From Dryococelus australis (lineage: Eukaryota > Arthropoda > Insecta > Phasmatodea > Phasmatidae), in the NCBI GenBank assembly GCA_029891345.1, contig CM057009.1:295865966-295929965 (forward strand): DNA of 64,000 nucleotides, given 5' to 3'. Position numbers and translations under genes: made by a program. Shown piece after piece: positions 34,721 through 46,480 of this stretch (position 1 is the first letter of the stretch; each line of letters begins with the position of its first letter). The notes under the pieces were generated by a model. It saw nothing but the letters and a program-made list of their open reading frames with translations, was not told where the DNA came from and ran no database searches.

Positions 34721-35009
34721 TAGAGACATGTAAAATTCGTGTTATTATTTGGCACCAGGCTAAACTTCAAAGTACTATATGTACTGGAGCCAGCGTCGTT
34801 TCTTCATTGGCTACTGCACGTAAAGTCACGCCCTTCTAGCTGAACTGCACGTGATTGGAGCACACAGTTGTGAAGTGTTCATTCATTGGCCCAGAGTTAA
34901 CAAGGGTGTGTCAGATTAAGTATGATCCAATGACAAACGTATTACAAAGGTACACGTGTTTAAAGTTTAACCTGTTCCCAAATAATAACGCAAATTTTAT
35001 AGGTCTCTA
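34721..35009. mobile_element. hAT-like MITE with perfect 8-bp target duplication
   Basis: The 289-bp element has tips TAGAGACATGTAAAATTCG and, on the complement of the right end, TAGAGACCTATAAAATTTG. GTCATTGG flanks it on both sides (34,713-34,720 and 35,010-35,017). Several ATTGG/CCAAT pentamers lie inside. Together with the 12.1-kb copy this fixes the family's 8-bp duplication. Confidence 0.88.
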
Positions 35010-35320
35010 GTCATTGGTTATGGTATACCGTAAACACAACATACATTCTAAACCACAATCCATTAATGCGCTCGTCGGAACAATGAGGGATTAAGAATTG
35101 CTTGAAACTTTGTCCCCCTATACTATGTCCAGTAAATAAATATACCTGGCCGCTGATTCATTCACGAAGAAGCAGGTGCGGATCCAGGTATTTGTTAAGG
35201 AGGGTGCACCCTCCCTACGTCAGACTTACTTGGACACAGCTGTTTTATACGTGCATTGTGTAGTAGAAACACATAAATTCACATTCGTGTGTTTATATAT
35301 GTATATTATGTATAGATATT

Positions 35321-35875
35321 GTTATGATGATGCGTGGCCAAATTATGGCACGGGCACCATGCCTGCATTGCGGGGACAGCGAGGCATGGGGAGGCAGAGC
35401 GGGGGCTGGCCTACAGAGATATAAAAGGATGTGAGGCAGCGGTCACTGCTGTTCCTGCCATCGTCCGCAGTGGGCCACCGCTGGAGCAGGGCGTCGCCGC
35501 GCTCACCAACTTGGGGGACCAGGGACGTGGGCCTTGGCGAAGGCCGTTTCCGAGAGCCAGCGTCCTAAAGGGACGGTCTCCGCGAGGGGATCAGGGTGGC
35601 CTCCTCCGCGGCGTGAGCCCGACGACAACGCGCAGAAATATTCCAGTGGTGAGTCGTCTTGGGTGACTGGGGCGATCCGAGAACAACTGCCTCCCCGCGA
35701 TCATAAGAAAATGACAGTCATTTAGTTATGTCCGAACCCCTTTAAGGTGATAGCGTCAAAGATAGATAATTGTAAATTATCAGGACAGGATGTCAGTTTT
35801 GTAAGAAGTTAATGTGTAATAAACATTTATATATTTTTTGTACTGAGAGAAACTTATTGCTAATGTGGTAAACCC
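35321..35875 (+). promoter_or_regulatory. TATA promoter block, possible solo LTR
   Basis: Starts TGTTATGATGATGCGTGG and is GC-rich to about 35,700. TATAAAAG lies at 35,420-35,427 with GCGGTCACTG about 25-30 bp downstream as a possible start. A consensus-like splice donor CAGTGGTGAGT sits near 35,652, and AATAAA at about 35,818 is followed by AT-rich DNA. Promoter, leader and polyadenylation signal within about 500 bp suggest a solo LTR. Clear TG...CA borders with a target duplication were not found, so a host first exon is the alternative. Confidence 0.35.
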
Positions 35876-37680
35876 CATCATTTATAATAATTGATTTGTA
35901 GAAAAGTAAACTAAATTTATTGAGACCTTGAATGCACTAAAATTTGATAGCTACAGCCCCTTAATGCATTCAAGAATAATTTTAGAAAGCAAAAGGAATT
36001 ACATTCTCCTTGCGTGCGGATATGACCTTATGTCTTATCCGTAACAATATATATAAATACACAAATATACTTGGTGTTTTGAAGAACAGTTTACGAATAG
36101 AAAAATACATAGATGCAGAAAAGAAGTGGCCGAGTCTATGCAGATATATTTCACTGATTTCTCTCTAAAATTATATACACATATTTGTTTCGTTACGAAG
36201 AAAGAAAGAATATGATGAATAATGAAATACAATAAACACATAAATTAAAGATACTTTTTATTAGTATGCACTCTGTTTAGGATTATCAGTTTACTGATAC
36301 AAAAAAGCAATAAATGCAATGAAGTTAAAATAACAACGAAAAAAGTCACATAATTTGACATCATGCAATAATGAAAGCATGTATTTCTCTAAGAAGAATT
36401 ACAGAATCTCCAATATATAACTCGGCGCTCCTTATGTTGACTTCTTTGGATAAAAATGTTATATGCACAAATGCAAATTTAAAAATTGATTTTAATTAAC
36501 AATGAAGCAGAGAAGAAATTTATGGCATTAGCATCTGTCTTCATGTACACATTACACCTAACCTGCATTTGTTACTAACCAAATGAGAAAGTAGTGTCCA
36601 TGCTGTGAGGACTGTGCATGGGATAGAGTTAAGCTAGTACTTGCGCGACTGCTTAGTCGTTGGTGGCAAGAGGAAACACCTTGGTACCGCTGACATCAGA
36701 AATGCCTACTAACCCTCATCATCGTGCATTTGCAATGATGGCATTTATTGAAAATAACTTGAATGTGACCATTCTCTCTACTGTAAAAATTCCGGCCAGT
36801 TAGTTAACTTAAGAGTAACGCATTTTCAAATACAAAAAAAAAAAGTTAACATTTTTTTAAAAAGGAAGGAGCAAGAAGGACACGCCCCTGGACCCGCCCC
36901 TGCGAAGAATCACTTGAAACTTTGCCTCCCCCATCCAGTGTATATATATATATATATAAGAAATGTATCTGACTCTTTCAATGGTATTCCAAGGTTCTGG
37001 GAATCCAAGCACACCGAACCGCCAAGGCAACTGTTTAGCTTTCCAGTTGGTGGTCAAGACTCATTCTCCACATCTTCAGTTGATGGCACAATTCAGTAAT
37101 TTGTTTCTCGTTCATTTCAATATTCTGATTCTCGTGGCTTGAGATGAAATTAACTACTTTATTGTTGAAAGTAGATATCAAACTTTGGGTGGGGACAGAT
37201 GCCTATATTGTCCCTCCTCACTGTTCTAGGGGAGGGACAGTGATCCCCTCCCCTCCCCCTTTCTCCGCCCCCACTGGTTACAAATGTGTGTGCGATAAAT
37301 AACCTTACCGTTAGTGCTTTGCCGTTAAACAGGCCGCGAATTAAACTTGCTTCTGAGAGGGATAATTCAGTGTAAGTGAACTTGAGACTTTTGGAATTTT
37401 CATACTAACACTATGATTGGACTTTGAAGTGAAAGCTAAAATACCACGCAGATAATTTGTAAAGATTTAATTTTCTTAAAAGTGATACTTAATGTGGTAA
37501 TACCGGGGATATATTTGGTAAAATTGAGCATAAGTTTTTTTATCGACAGATATTTAGCAGCAAATGTTGTGATAAATAATATAAGATGATAAACAATAAC
37601 AATCGCACAGTCTTATCCAGGATATGAAAAAGTTTAAATAGAATCCATTATTTATTTTCTTTTTCTTCCTGCTTTATTAC
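35876..37680. other. No gene recognised
   Basis: AT-rich DNA with a (TA)10 tract at about 36,939-36,959 and a short GCACTTGAAACTTTGCC-type block resembling 35,098-35,115. No coding content was seen. Confidence 0.5.
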
Positions 37681-37976
37681 TAGGGGCACTTGTTTTTCGC
37701 GAAAGGATTTCAGGGTAAATTGTCTTATCAAACATTTTAGTTCAGAATCACATTAGTGATTTGATAATTTTAGTTGTTACGCGTCTTATCTGTCTGTCCG
37801 CGAATCACAAACGGTCAGTATCGGAGAAACTTATATCTGATTGGCTCACTCATGTAACACACACTCTTCACACAAAAACATACTACCATTAGCCAAAAGA
37901 AGGCGCAAGTGTGCACATAGTATATTGAAGTCTAGCCTCCGTGTGAATATTTATTGTGGCAAAACAGACGGCCCTA
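37681..37976. mobile_element. MITE related to the TTTTCGCGAAAA family
   Basis: The left end is TAGGGGCACTTGTTTTTCGC and the complement of the right end is TAGGGCCGTCTGTTTTGCC, with TA at both borders. An internal GCGAATCACAAAC corresponds to the complement of GTGATTCGCGGGC in the 22.6-kb copy. The palindromic end is preserved only on the left. Confidence 0.55.
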
Positions 37977-38349
37977 ATTATTACTCTTCAGGGAGGGGAA
38001 TCTTTTTCCCTGCAGGAAACAATTTTTCTTACATTATCAAAGCGAAATAATTTATGAGATGAGGAATTCCCTTGCACCCCACACCGCCCAGTTTATTCGT
38101 ACACTGCATATACAGTAAAGTAGTAAATTTGCAACAAAAATTTTTACATTGTACAACTGATACATACACTCTTTAAAAAGTCCGCGTATGCACGGATTTT
38201 TTACTCGGAAGAGTAGTAGGTTTCTGAGAGTTCTGGACCACTTGATTAAAAATAACCATTTTTCATAATTTTTACATAAAAATTCATAATTTTTGATCAA
38301 ACTTAATCACAACGGCTACTTTTTATTTTCCCACAAGAGCCTATGTTAA

Positions 38350-38635
38350 CCCGTTCAGTCACACATTAATTTCCGATTTGAAGTGTTCCAGTTATGTAAT
38401 TATTTTTTGGTATGAACTGTACTTTTGTTCAGAAATTTTTTCAGCCAATGAACAACGTGCTGCTTGTTCGATGATATTGGCATTAACCATTCATGTCAAA
38501 GAGGCGTAGAAAAGTTTACAAATCATATTAGCCACAAGCCAGACTGGGCACTGGTGTCCTGCTGCGTGCAGTTCTGGTCATAACTTTAATTCATTTGCAA
38601 CGTATCCGCAATTGTGAAATCGGTGACTGAACGCG
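38350..38635. mobile_element. piggyBac-like MITE, TTAA target
   Basis: The 286-bp element begins CCCGTTCAGTCAC and ends GTGACTGAACGCG; tips match at 12 of 13. TTAA flanks both sides (38,346-38,349 and 38,636-38,639). It is the uninterrupted homologue of the 4.3-kb copy and shows the empty TA site at 38,475. Confidence 0.8.
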
Positions 38636-38639
38636 TTAA

Positions 38640-39300
38640 AGAATAGTTAAAGACCACAACTATTAATTTAAAAAAAAAAATTTTTAAATTATTTTTATAT
38701 CAAAATTCATCAAAATCAATTAACATACATAGACAAAAAATACAATAACAATATTTTAAACAAAATAATAAGAAAATAAATTACATAATTTTTATATAAT
38801 AATACAAACACAAATGAGCATAACTCTTTAACTAAAATAAAATCTAGCAATAAATAATAATAACACAAACGAATTACAAGAATATTAACAATTACAATTA
38901 AGATAACTCTATACAATGCATAAATTGCTCATTTTTTTTTAACTTTTATATTTAAGTGAAATATATCTCTCATTTAACTGTTTTAAAATGTTATTATATA
39001 TTATCTTTGTATAACGAACTGGTAATGTAATTTTATACATATTTTCTATGACACAATTATTTTTTTACCGTAATTGCTATCGATAATTTGAAAATTTTTA
39101 GCTTTATATTTTCTATTCACCTGTAGTTGCTGTAGTTTAATAAATTATTTGACATGTTGAGCAGTGCACCCGTTTTGTAGTTTATTATTTCATTATAAAA
39201 TTTTATGTAATTAAAAATAAAAACTATATAATCAATTAAATAAATAGTATTTAAAAATAATAATATAAAATGGAAACAAGAAAGAGAAAATAATGTATTT
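38640..39300. other. Very AT-rich DNA, no gene
   Basis: Extreme A/T composition and no recognisable frame. It may be unreadable viral-element debris, given its neighbours. Confidence 0.45.
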
Positions 39301-39663
39301 AAGAAATGTAAAATCTATGTTGAAGCATAAGTGATAGATTGTTTCCACTCACATAAAAAACTAAAGATAAGCACGTTAATATGTATCAAACGATGTTTCA
39401 ATCGACATTTTAAAAATAATTTTAATAAGATTCGTGATAAACAGTTAGATAAGGTAACTCATAATGAATGTAGCAGATGTGCTTGTTAATCATATCTTGA
39501 AAAACATGAACAATCAACATTTAACTTTAAAATGCCAAAAGAATATTTTCTAGTAATCAATTTATTTTCATTTCATCCTAAAACAGGATATAAGCATAAT
39601 CATATACGTTGGGTTTGTTTTAATAAGCATACAGCAAAAATACACCACATGGAAAATAAATAA
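39301..39663 (+). pseudogene. Cys-rich Polinton-associated protein fragment
   Basis: The plus-strand frame, with two internal stops, contains KKCKIYVEA then VIDCFHSHKK, and later CSRCAC then SYLEKHEQSTFN. These match two blocks of the Cys-rich protein at 53,345-53,989 (CKKCSEVLNIKCFHTHK and CGKHVCNGYLEKHKNNTLHN). The orientation is opposite to both the local capsid fragment and the intact element, so it is a rearranged or separately inserted piece. Confidence 0.45.
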
Positions 39664-39964
39664 GGATAATATATCAAATAAATAAAATAAAAATAGAGAT
39701 AATAATATTTAATAACAATTAAAGTGTCACATTTCTTTTAAAAATGCGTATTATTTATATTTAAATTTTATATTTATTTTTATAGAAGATATTTTAGAAT
39801 TTTTTTTATTCGAATGAATAATTTGCGATTATAGCTAACAATTTATACAATACTATGAATATAGTTTATTGCTTCATTAAAACTTTCAATTTTATAATAT
39901 AAAAAATTAAAAATAATAAATTATATTTGTATTATTAAACATTAATTAAAAAGTAACATATTCG

Positions 39965-42745
39965 GTTGGTGTCACTGGCTAATCAATACTACAATACTTA
40001 AAGTATTGTCTGGAACAGCTTCATTAAAATAAATACTATTCTTGGCATTTTTATTATCTTTAATTAAAAGTTACAGTTTTTCTATATGAATAATTACTAA
40101 TGTAAAGTGGTCTCCTAGAAAAGAGAGAATAACATTCATAAGTAGAGACTTGAAAAATTCACGAGTTAAGTACCTGCACGCTAGACTCTACAGTCTTATG
40201 CACAAATAAGCCGATGTAAACTGTTTATTGGTTGTCTGTGAAAGGTTTCAAGTATGGTGGTCTTATTTTGTAATACATACTGCTTAAGGACTACTGTACC
40301 ACTAATGTGGGTAATTGGGTTAAAATTGATTATGGAGTGTTGGGTAACTGTCTTGACATTGTATGAATTTCTCTCTTTATTACATAACTCAGTGTTAGGA
40401 ATAGCATTTTGTGTGTAATTACAAGTCAGTGTTATTTGGAGTGACACTTTCCTTTAGTGTAGTGACATAGAAACACTTAAAATTCCAATGGACACTCATC
40501 ACAATATATTTCACATAGGACAAATGTAGGATAACACAGGAAATGACTTTACTGAACTACTGGGAATAAAATATATTGTGTGGGGTTTCCATCAGATTTT
40601 ATTACTTAGGAAAGAACAAAAAGGAGCTTTAAAGGTGTAAAAAGAAAAATTAAAGTTGCTGACACTTTATTAAAACTTTAAAGATATTTCTCAAATATCT
40701 GGTTTAATCTTAATCTGCAGTTTGATTACTTAGAATTAACTACTATCCTTACAGTATGTAGTTAGGGGACTGAAAATCTGAAAAAAAATTTAATTAAAAA
40801 AAAACTTTATTACTTTTTGAAAAGGCATTCAGAAAAATGCAAAAAAAAGTGATGGTTTTCTCAATATTTAATCTTCTTCACATATCTGCTAAGTTTCTAC
40901 TCATCCCGTTTGTGTGAGAAGAAAGATCACTGACACTTGCAATAATGCTTAAAGTCACTCAAATTCAAAATCAAATCCAAGTTTGCTACTTCCAGTTAAT
41001 TAAAACTCAGCTCTATTATCTCAGGGTAATTAGAATTAATTAATGTGCTCCGGTACTAGCGTCACTCAGTGAGGCTTTGGACCTCTGGTTTATATCACAC
41101 TCATACAAATTCTTATCATCGCGTTTGCAAATGTGATAAATCATAAAGCAAAATACTTGTTCTGCACTTTGAAATACTTTTAGGTACAATTTGTGCCCCT
41201 TGACTTGGTAATTGAGTTGGCGTCACATTTCATCAGCGGAAACATGACGCCTGGTGCTAAGCGGCGTCTCGACAAAAGGCGGCGTCTTGAAACACTAAAA
41301 AACTATAATTTCATACGCCTACACCCTATTCTTTATCATGGCGCGGGAATATATCTGAAAAACTAACTTCTGAGACATACGAAATTAACCTATCTTAGGC
41401 TGGCGCCGGGTATTAAAATATTTATCCAGTGATAATTTGTGACGCGTCCACCTTAATCAAGCGTCTCACCAGAAGCGTCACATCCGGCTACCACCTCAAT
41501 AACGCACACTAAAGTCCGAAACTATTTCAGAAAAAAAAACAATAGAAAAATTAAAAGGAAAAATAAAAAAAAAATAAAAAACATATAAAAACTTACACAT
41601 GAAGATAAATTAAAATTAATTACAATACAAAAATGCCTTTGATAAACCAAAAATAATATTTGGAGTTAAAATAATTATTGCAAATTCTAAACCTGGAAGA
41701 TGGATGTGTTATGCTATTAGCACTAAGTTTTATGTTTGTTAAAATTAAAAAAGAAACCTAATAGGGGCGATAAAAACCAATTATTTAAAATAAATATAAA
41801 CTTTAAGAGAAAAATTAAAAAAAAAAAAACATTAAATCAACATTTACTGTAAAAAAAAAAGCTTTAAGGAAAACTATCTATAATATATTTATTGTATCTG
41901 CTATCGCAGTGGAAGGCGAAGATTGGGTCATCGTTTGCCAGGAAATGTCAAACACCTAAATGGTTAAAGTTATATAAACACACGTGTTTTGAATTCTAGA
42001 TTGTCTCAAAACGAATCCGTGAATTCTTCAGGTCTCTATCAATTAGATATCTGTACTGTGCTGGTTTATAATAAAGCTCATTATTTCGTTATACTGAATA
42101 AATTTTTTATTTTTAAATTACTAAAATCTTTATAAGCTAGATACATTTTATGATTAAATTCTTGATGAAAGTCTAAATTCCAATTTTCTTTTGCAAAAAT
42201 GTATTTCCTTCCATTCTTAATGTAAATATCCCTAACATCACAATGATCAAACATAGATGTATGAACCATTTATTTTATATTGTATTTTCTGTTAAATTGA
42301 AAACCAACTATTAAAAAATCATGTACATCGAACTGTAGGTTATTAAATTGATCTGTGATTTCAAAATTGAGGATATTTCATTCAGTAGGTACCTCTTCTA
42401 GAACTTGCCAATAATTAAAACTAATTGGCAATTTTTGGATTCTTTCATGACATGGTTTTTTCTTTTATTGCATTCAAAGTATTAGTTTCATATTGAACAA
42501 TGGGCCACATTATATCTAGTCTTTGAAAAATAAATTTTACCTGTATATGCATAATATTTATCATATAATCCATCTGAAGAATTCGCAATAAAAGTAATAT
42601 TTAAACCATCTTTACAATAGGTTTCGTTATTATCTCTGAGAAAACCAAACAAATATTTCTATAGATAAACAATTTCATTCGAGTCATCGCTTTGAAATGA
42701 TTTTTCACTAAATTTATTATAGTAGTAGAGGAATGTATGTTCATA
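39965..42745 (-). pseudogene. Second major-capsid-type fragment, split by an insertion
   Basis: On the minus strand, 42,745-42,039 contains GFLRDNNETYCKDGLN, SMFDHCDVRDIYIKNGRKY and NNELYYKP. These blocks occur in the same order in the capsid-type gene at 44,294-45,604 (FDHCNVRSIFVKNGRN; NYELYYKS). Reading resumes beyond the insertion at 40,140-39,965 with SRRPLYISNYSYRK and LSIVVLISQ, parallel to RRPLYVVGCVYRKP and NVVLISQ in the other copy. The gene is therefore interrupted between these halves by the hAT-type element at 40,143-42,038. Several stops and frameshifts also break it. Established: the double-jelly-roll capsid protein forms the Polinton virion shell. The upstream end stops abruptly at about 42,745 where the TGACCTTGA repeat zone begins. 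Confidence 0.65.
40143..42038. mobile_element. hAT-type element (about 1.9 kb) inside capsid pseudogene
   Basis: Tips TAGAGACTTGAAAAATTCACG (left) and GAATTCTTCAGGTCTCTA (right) belong to the hAT-like family at 12.1, 29.3 and 34.7 kb. Flanking 8-mers TTCATAAG and TCAATTAG agree at only 5 of 8. The interior, about 40,260-41,880, is unrelated to the small MITEs. It has a GC-richer block at 41,050-41,540 with repeated GGCGTC motifs and no transposase frame. Either this is a longer deletion derivative or a MITE carrying a further insertion. Confidence 0.6.
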
Positions 42746-42779
42746 GCAAACGGAACTTGTGATGGGAGCTGGAACCGGG

Positions 42780-43414
42780 GAGCCAACATGTTGTTACGTC
42801 ACCGGCTGCAATCTTGGGCCCACATGACCTTGACCTTTGACCCTTGACATTGACACTGGTAACCTATGACCCAAAAACAAACATTTGTGAAGAAATAAAA
42901 AACTATCCGAAAAAAACATAAAATATAAAAAATACAAAAAATTATTTTAAAATTGTTAAAAAATTTAAAAATCGTTAAAAAATTTATTAAAACTTTCCGT
43001 CATGACCAATTAGTTACATTCGCTCCACAGTCATATTTGTTTTGTTTTTTTGTTCGTAATTTGTGTTTATGTTACTGGAGGCCGCCATTTTGATATATTC
43101 GTTCATAATTTGTTTATACATTACTAGAGGCCTCAATCTTGGTAGTCGCATTCGACGTCATATTGGTAGGCTCTCACATTCAGCTGCCATTTTGGTTAGC
43201 TCTCACTTTATTTTAAAAAAATTACTAAATATCGTTAAAAAATTTATTTAAACCTGTATTTAAAAAACTTACATTTCCGGGTGTCCCCCAGCACCACGCT
43301 CAGCATGCAACTGACTACCTCACCTCCACTCTCCTCACCTATACTCATTCTACAATCTTGATTTTTTCGTTCGTCATTTGTTTATACATTACTGGAGGTC
43401 ACCATCTTGGTAGG
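42780..43414 (+). repeat. TGACCTTGA-rich dispersed repeat, copy 2 (left flank of Polinton)
   Basis: CACATGACCTTGACCTTTGA at 42,822 is followed by AT-rich DNA. Two tandem versions of TTTGTTTATACATTACTGGA or TAGA then GGC-CATCTTGGTAGG-type blocks follow, with CTCACTTTATT between them. The same blocks in the same orientation continue at 54,720 on the far side of the Polinton, so that element is inserted in this repeat. Confidence 0.7.
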
Positions 43415-43745
43415 AGAATTCTAGCTCACCTCACATTTTTATTGAAAATTCGAGCAAATTTTATCGTTTTCAAGCCACTTTTTTTCAAGTTTCTAGAAAC
43501 CCCATTTGACTCCAATTTTCGATTCTCAAAAATGAACAAATTTTAGCTGAAAATAAGCTAAATCAATCAAAAATGAAGTAAATTTTCAATTTGAAAAAAA
43601 AAAAAAAACAGTCGAGCAGGACTTGTGCTACCTTAAAAAAATAAGGTATTTTAACCCCAAAATCAAGCAAATTTCTCGCTTTTCAAGCAAAATTTTCATG
43701 TTTTCAAGAAATAGCAATTTTGCAAGCGAGCAATCAAATTTACGA
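43415..43745 (+). repeat. Left terminal inverted repeat of Polinton
   Basis: Tip AGAATTCTAGCTCACCTCAC. The inner part contains CGAGCAGGACTTGTGCTACC, CCCCAAAATCAAGCAAATTT and GCAATTTTGCAAGCGAGCAA. Read on the complement, these align in order with 54,421-54,719. The inner ~130 bp are well conserved and the middle has drifted. AG at the tip fits Polinton ends. Confidence 0.85.
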
Positions 43746-43773
43746 AAAAAATATAATAAAATATTAAAAAGAT

Positions 43774-44040
43774 TCAAATCAATAGAAATTTGTATATTTT
43801 CTTCAACAAAAGTAAAACACCAATAAGATTTTTAAGGTCTAGAAATAAAGAAAAATCTGAAGCATAGTCATTACTGAATCCATAGCCCCAACCATCGCAA
43901 CAATCCAAACCACAAACATCTTCTTTAAAATCAGAAAATTTATTTGATGTGTAATAATTTTTATCGATTTTTAAAACAATTTTGAAATGAACAAGGTCCA
44001 ATTCTTTATCAACAAAAATTTCTGTTTTTATAAGTTCATA
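43774..44040 (-). CDS. Unidentified small Polinton frame
   Basis: The minus-strand frame lies downstream of the capsid gene, next to the left inverted repeat. It contains YELIKTEIFVDKELDLVHF, KIDKNYYTSNKFSDFKEDV and CGLDCCDGWGYGFSNDY. It has a Cys cluster, many aromatic residues and an uninterrupted stretch of about 90 codons, unusually well preserved for this element. No family recognised. It may be a small virion or accessory protein, or the C-terminal part of a larger one, since the upstream side is frame-broken. Confidence 0.45.
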   Translation of the reverse strand, partial: YELIKTEIFVDKELDLVHFKIVLKIDKNYYTSNKFSDFKEDVCGLDCCDGWGYGFSNDYASDFSLFLDLKNLIGVLLLLKKIYKFLLI

Positions 44041-44293
44041 TCCGATATCTCAAAGCCCTTAAAGGTCTATAATTTGATCAATTTATAATATTTAAAAATT
44101 TATATATGTTTTATCAAAGTGTGATAATATTAGAAAATTTTAATTAGAATAATTTTTTTTTATTCGATCAAAAATTCGTAAAAATTGTAAATGAAACAAA
44201 TCAACTATGAGTATAAAAATTGTATTAAAATATCGGAACCATTTCTTGTTTATGTAAAATCGTTTACATTATCCATTCAATAAAATTAAAAAT

Positions 44294-45604
44294 TTATATA
44301 TCTTCAATGATATCTTCTCTCAAATAATCATAAGTTAAATTTTGTTGGCTAATTAAAACAACATTAAAAATTGCATTTGTCTCAACAGTTTTTTTTATAT
44401 ATACACTAATTTTTATATTTTTTTTTATCATTAACTACTGCTGGTTTTCTATATACGCAGCCAACAACATACAATGGCCTTCTTCCCCAAAATGAATAAT
44501 AATTGTTATCGCCATGATAGATTGTAGTTGACTTATAATAAAGTTCATAATTTCTATACATAGTATTTAATTTTGTTCTACAATTTCTAAAATCATTAAA
44601 AGCGAGAAATATTTTAAGACAAAGATAATTTTCAATATCTAGATTCCAATGTTATTTTGGAAAAATTCATTTCTTCCATTTTTAACAAAAATACTTCTTA
44701 CATTACAATGATCAAACATTGATCATTGTAATATTTCTAGAACAATTTTTTCTATTAGTTTGGAAACTCGCAATTATAAAATCAGGCATGTTAAATTGCA
44801 AATTATTAAACTGATCTTTTACAACAAGGTTAAAAACAGATGCCCCAACAGGAACTTCTTTTTCTAAAAATTGCCAACACATAAAACCAATATGAATTTT
44901 AGGATTTTCGTATATTTTCTCTTTAATTGCAATTGATGTGTTAGCTTCGGAATCAACAATAGGCAACACAATTTCTAATTTTTCTATAGCAATTTCATCT
45001 GGAGCAGCATAGTTTTTATCAAATGAACCATCTGCTTTTTTAGTTTCATAAACAAATAAACAATTGTTATTTGATGCATTTCTAAAAAAAAAAGTGATTT
45101 TATAACCACCTTTCCAGTAAACTTAATTATTATCGCGAATAAAGCCAAACGAATATAATAACGGATACATTATTTCATTTATTTTATCACTACAAGCAGA
45201 TTTTACTCGAAATTTACTAACAACACCAGTAGACTCTAAATAATTTTGTTCACCTGGTGATCTTAGCAAAATATTCATAAATGTCGAAGTTATTCATGGA
45301 TTATCAACAGCTTCAATAACATGCCCATTTTTTTTAAATTTCTACTCTAGAAAATTGAAATGGAAAAAATTAGAACAAACGTCAATATTATCTAATTTTT
45401 TTCTTATTTTGCCTCATCCCCAGTTTTATCTCTCTTTAGTAGGCGATATTCTTCCAAAACATAAGTGTCGTTCGGAACAGAAAAGCCATCTCCTATGGGA
45501 ATATCAAACTCGATTCTATTATTGTACATACTTAAATTCCCCCTCATTTGATCAGTTGTGTGAAAAGTTTGTCTCTCAAAACTCTCAATGCTTTTATATC
45601 TCAT
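44294..45604 (-). pseudogene. Polinton-type major capsid protein (double jelly-roll), broken
   Basis: Established: this protein builds the icosahedral shell. The start at 45,604 gives an N-terminus with NNRIEFDIPIGDGFSVPND, the family's early beta-strand region (I-x-F-D-I-P ... F-x-x-P). After a frame break, further blocks follow: STGVVSKFRVKSAC, LYSFGFIRDNN, EIAIEKLEIVLPIVDSE, KIHIGFMCWQFLE, PDFIIASFQTNRKN, FDHCNVRSIFVKNGRN, NYELYYKS, RRPLYVVGCVYRKP and, at the end, NVVLISQQNLTYDY with the stop at 44,294-44,296. The order and spacing match Polinton and adintovirus capsids of roughly 450-ish residues. At least three frameshifts and two stops interrupt it. It diverges from the plus-strand gene starting near 45.6 kb, so the two may share a promoter region. 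The assignment rests on remembered family patterns. Confidence 0.75.
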
Positions 45605-45699
45605 TTATAAGAAAAAAATGTAAAGAAGGATTCAGAGGGACTTCATCGAGTGAAATTGCTAATCGAGAAGTATATAAATTATGAAAAGAACAATAAGTT

Positions 45700-46477
45700 A
45701 GAATAAGAAAAAAAAACAAGAGAAAAGATCTACCATCAATTCTTGAATTACAAAATATTGGTAAAAAAGTAGAACAAACAAGTGAAGAAAACAAAATTTA
45801 ATAACAGAACTAGTATCAGTTGCTGCAAAAAATTAAGATTATCCACCAACACCAAAAGAAACATCTTTTGAAAGAGAATTATTCCCAAAATCACCTATGG
45901 GTGTTACTCCATTAAAAAATTTGCTACCTACAGCAGGCGTTTCTACTATAAATCTCGGAAAAAATATTTCTAAAAATATTACTGTTAATAATGACAAATT
46001 TGATTTACGAGGAGTTGGGCAAGGTTTTAAAATTGGAGATACAAATGTGAAAATAGATGGCGATTTTCTATTTGTCAAAGATAAAAAATATGAATTAACA
46101 ATAGGCCGTACTAATTTGTTGATAAAAAAATCGATGTTGTAGATAAACCACCGGTGAAGATAAATTCACTAATTAGGACTGTAACAATTATGCAGAAATG
46201 GTTTTATTAACAAATGCAGGATATCAAGATTATGATCCAACTTTGAGCGTAGCTTCGAGTATCGGTTGGAAGTATAATGAAATAATTAAACCAATTTATC
46301 ACGAATATATAAAAAAATTCCCTTAAATCTGGAGAAGGTATAAAAAAGTACAATAGTATACCAAAATAACATATTTGGATGGACGATACTAGAAAATTAA
46401 TCTATAGATTGTTAATTATTCATGGTGAAAAAAATGCTGAAAATAACAATAATTACAATGAAAAAGTAAGTATATAG
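45700..46477 (+). pseudogene. Conserved Polinton structural-type protein upstream of PLA2 gene
   Basis: Plus-strand blocks PPTPKETSFERELFPKSP, NVKIDGDFLFVKDKKYELT, KPIYHEYIKKFP and RLLIIHGEKNAENNNYNEK lie in this order over about 640 bp, with stops and frame changes between. The pattern G-D-x-x-V-K-I-D-G-D-x-x-x-V-K-x-K-x-Y-E followed by a later E-K-x-A-x-N-x-x-x-x-N-E occurs in an uncharacterised protein that commonly precedes the PLA2-like gene in animal Polintons, as I recall. The function is unknown, possibly a virion component. The stop at 46,475-46,477 is 3 bp before the next gene's ATG, a polycistronic-style spacing. Confidence 0.5.
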
Positions 46478-46480
46478 AAT

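Noticed and set aside
40260-41880. LTR retrotransposon inside the hAT-type element
   Set aside because: A GC-richer block exists, but no terminal repeats, primer-binding site or retroviral protein could be seen.
42081-42745. Capsid fragment as part of the same Polinton copy
   Set aside because: It lies outside the left terminal inverted repeat and duplicates motifs already present inside, so it belongs to another copy.
45355-45684. 109-codon plus-strand frame
   Set aside because: It lies opposite the capsid-type gene whose minus-strand motifs are recognisable; shadow frame.
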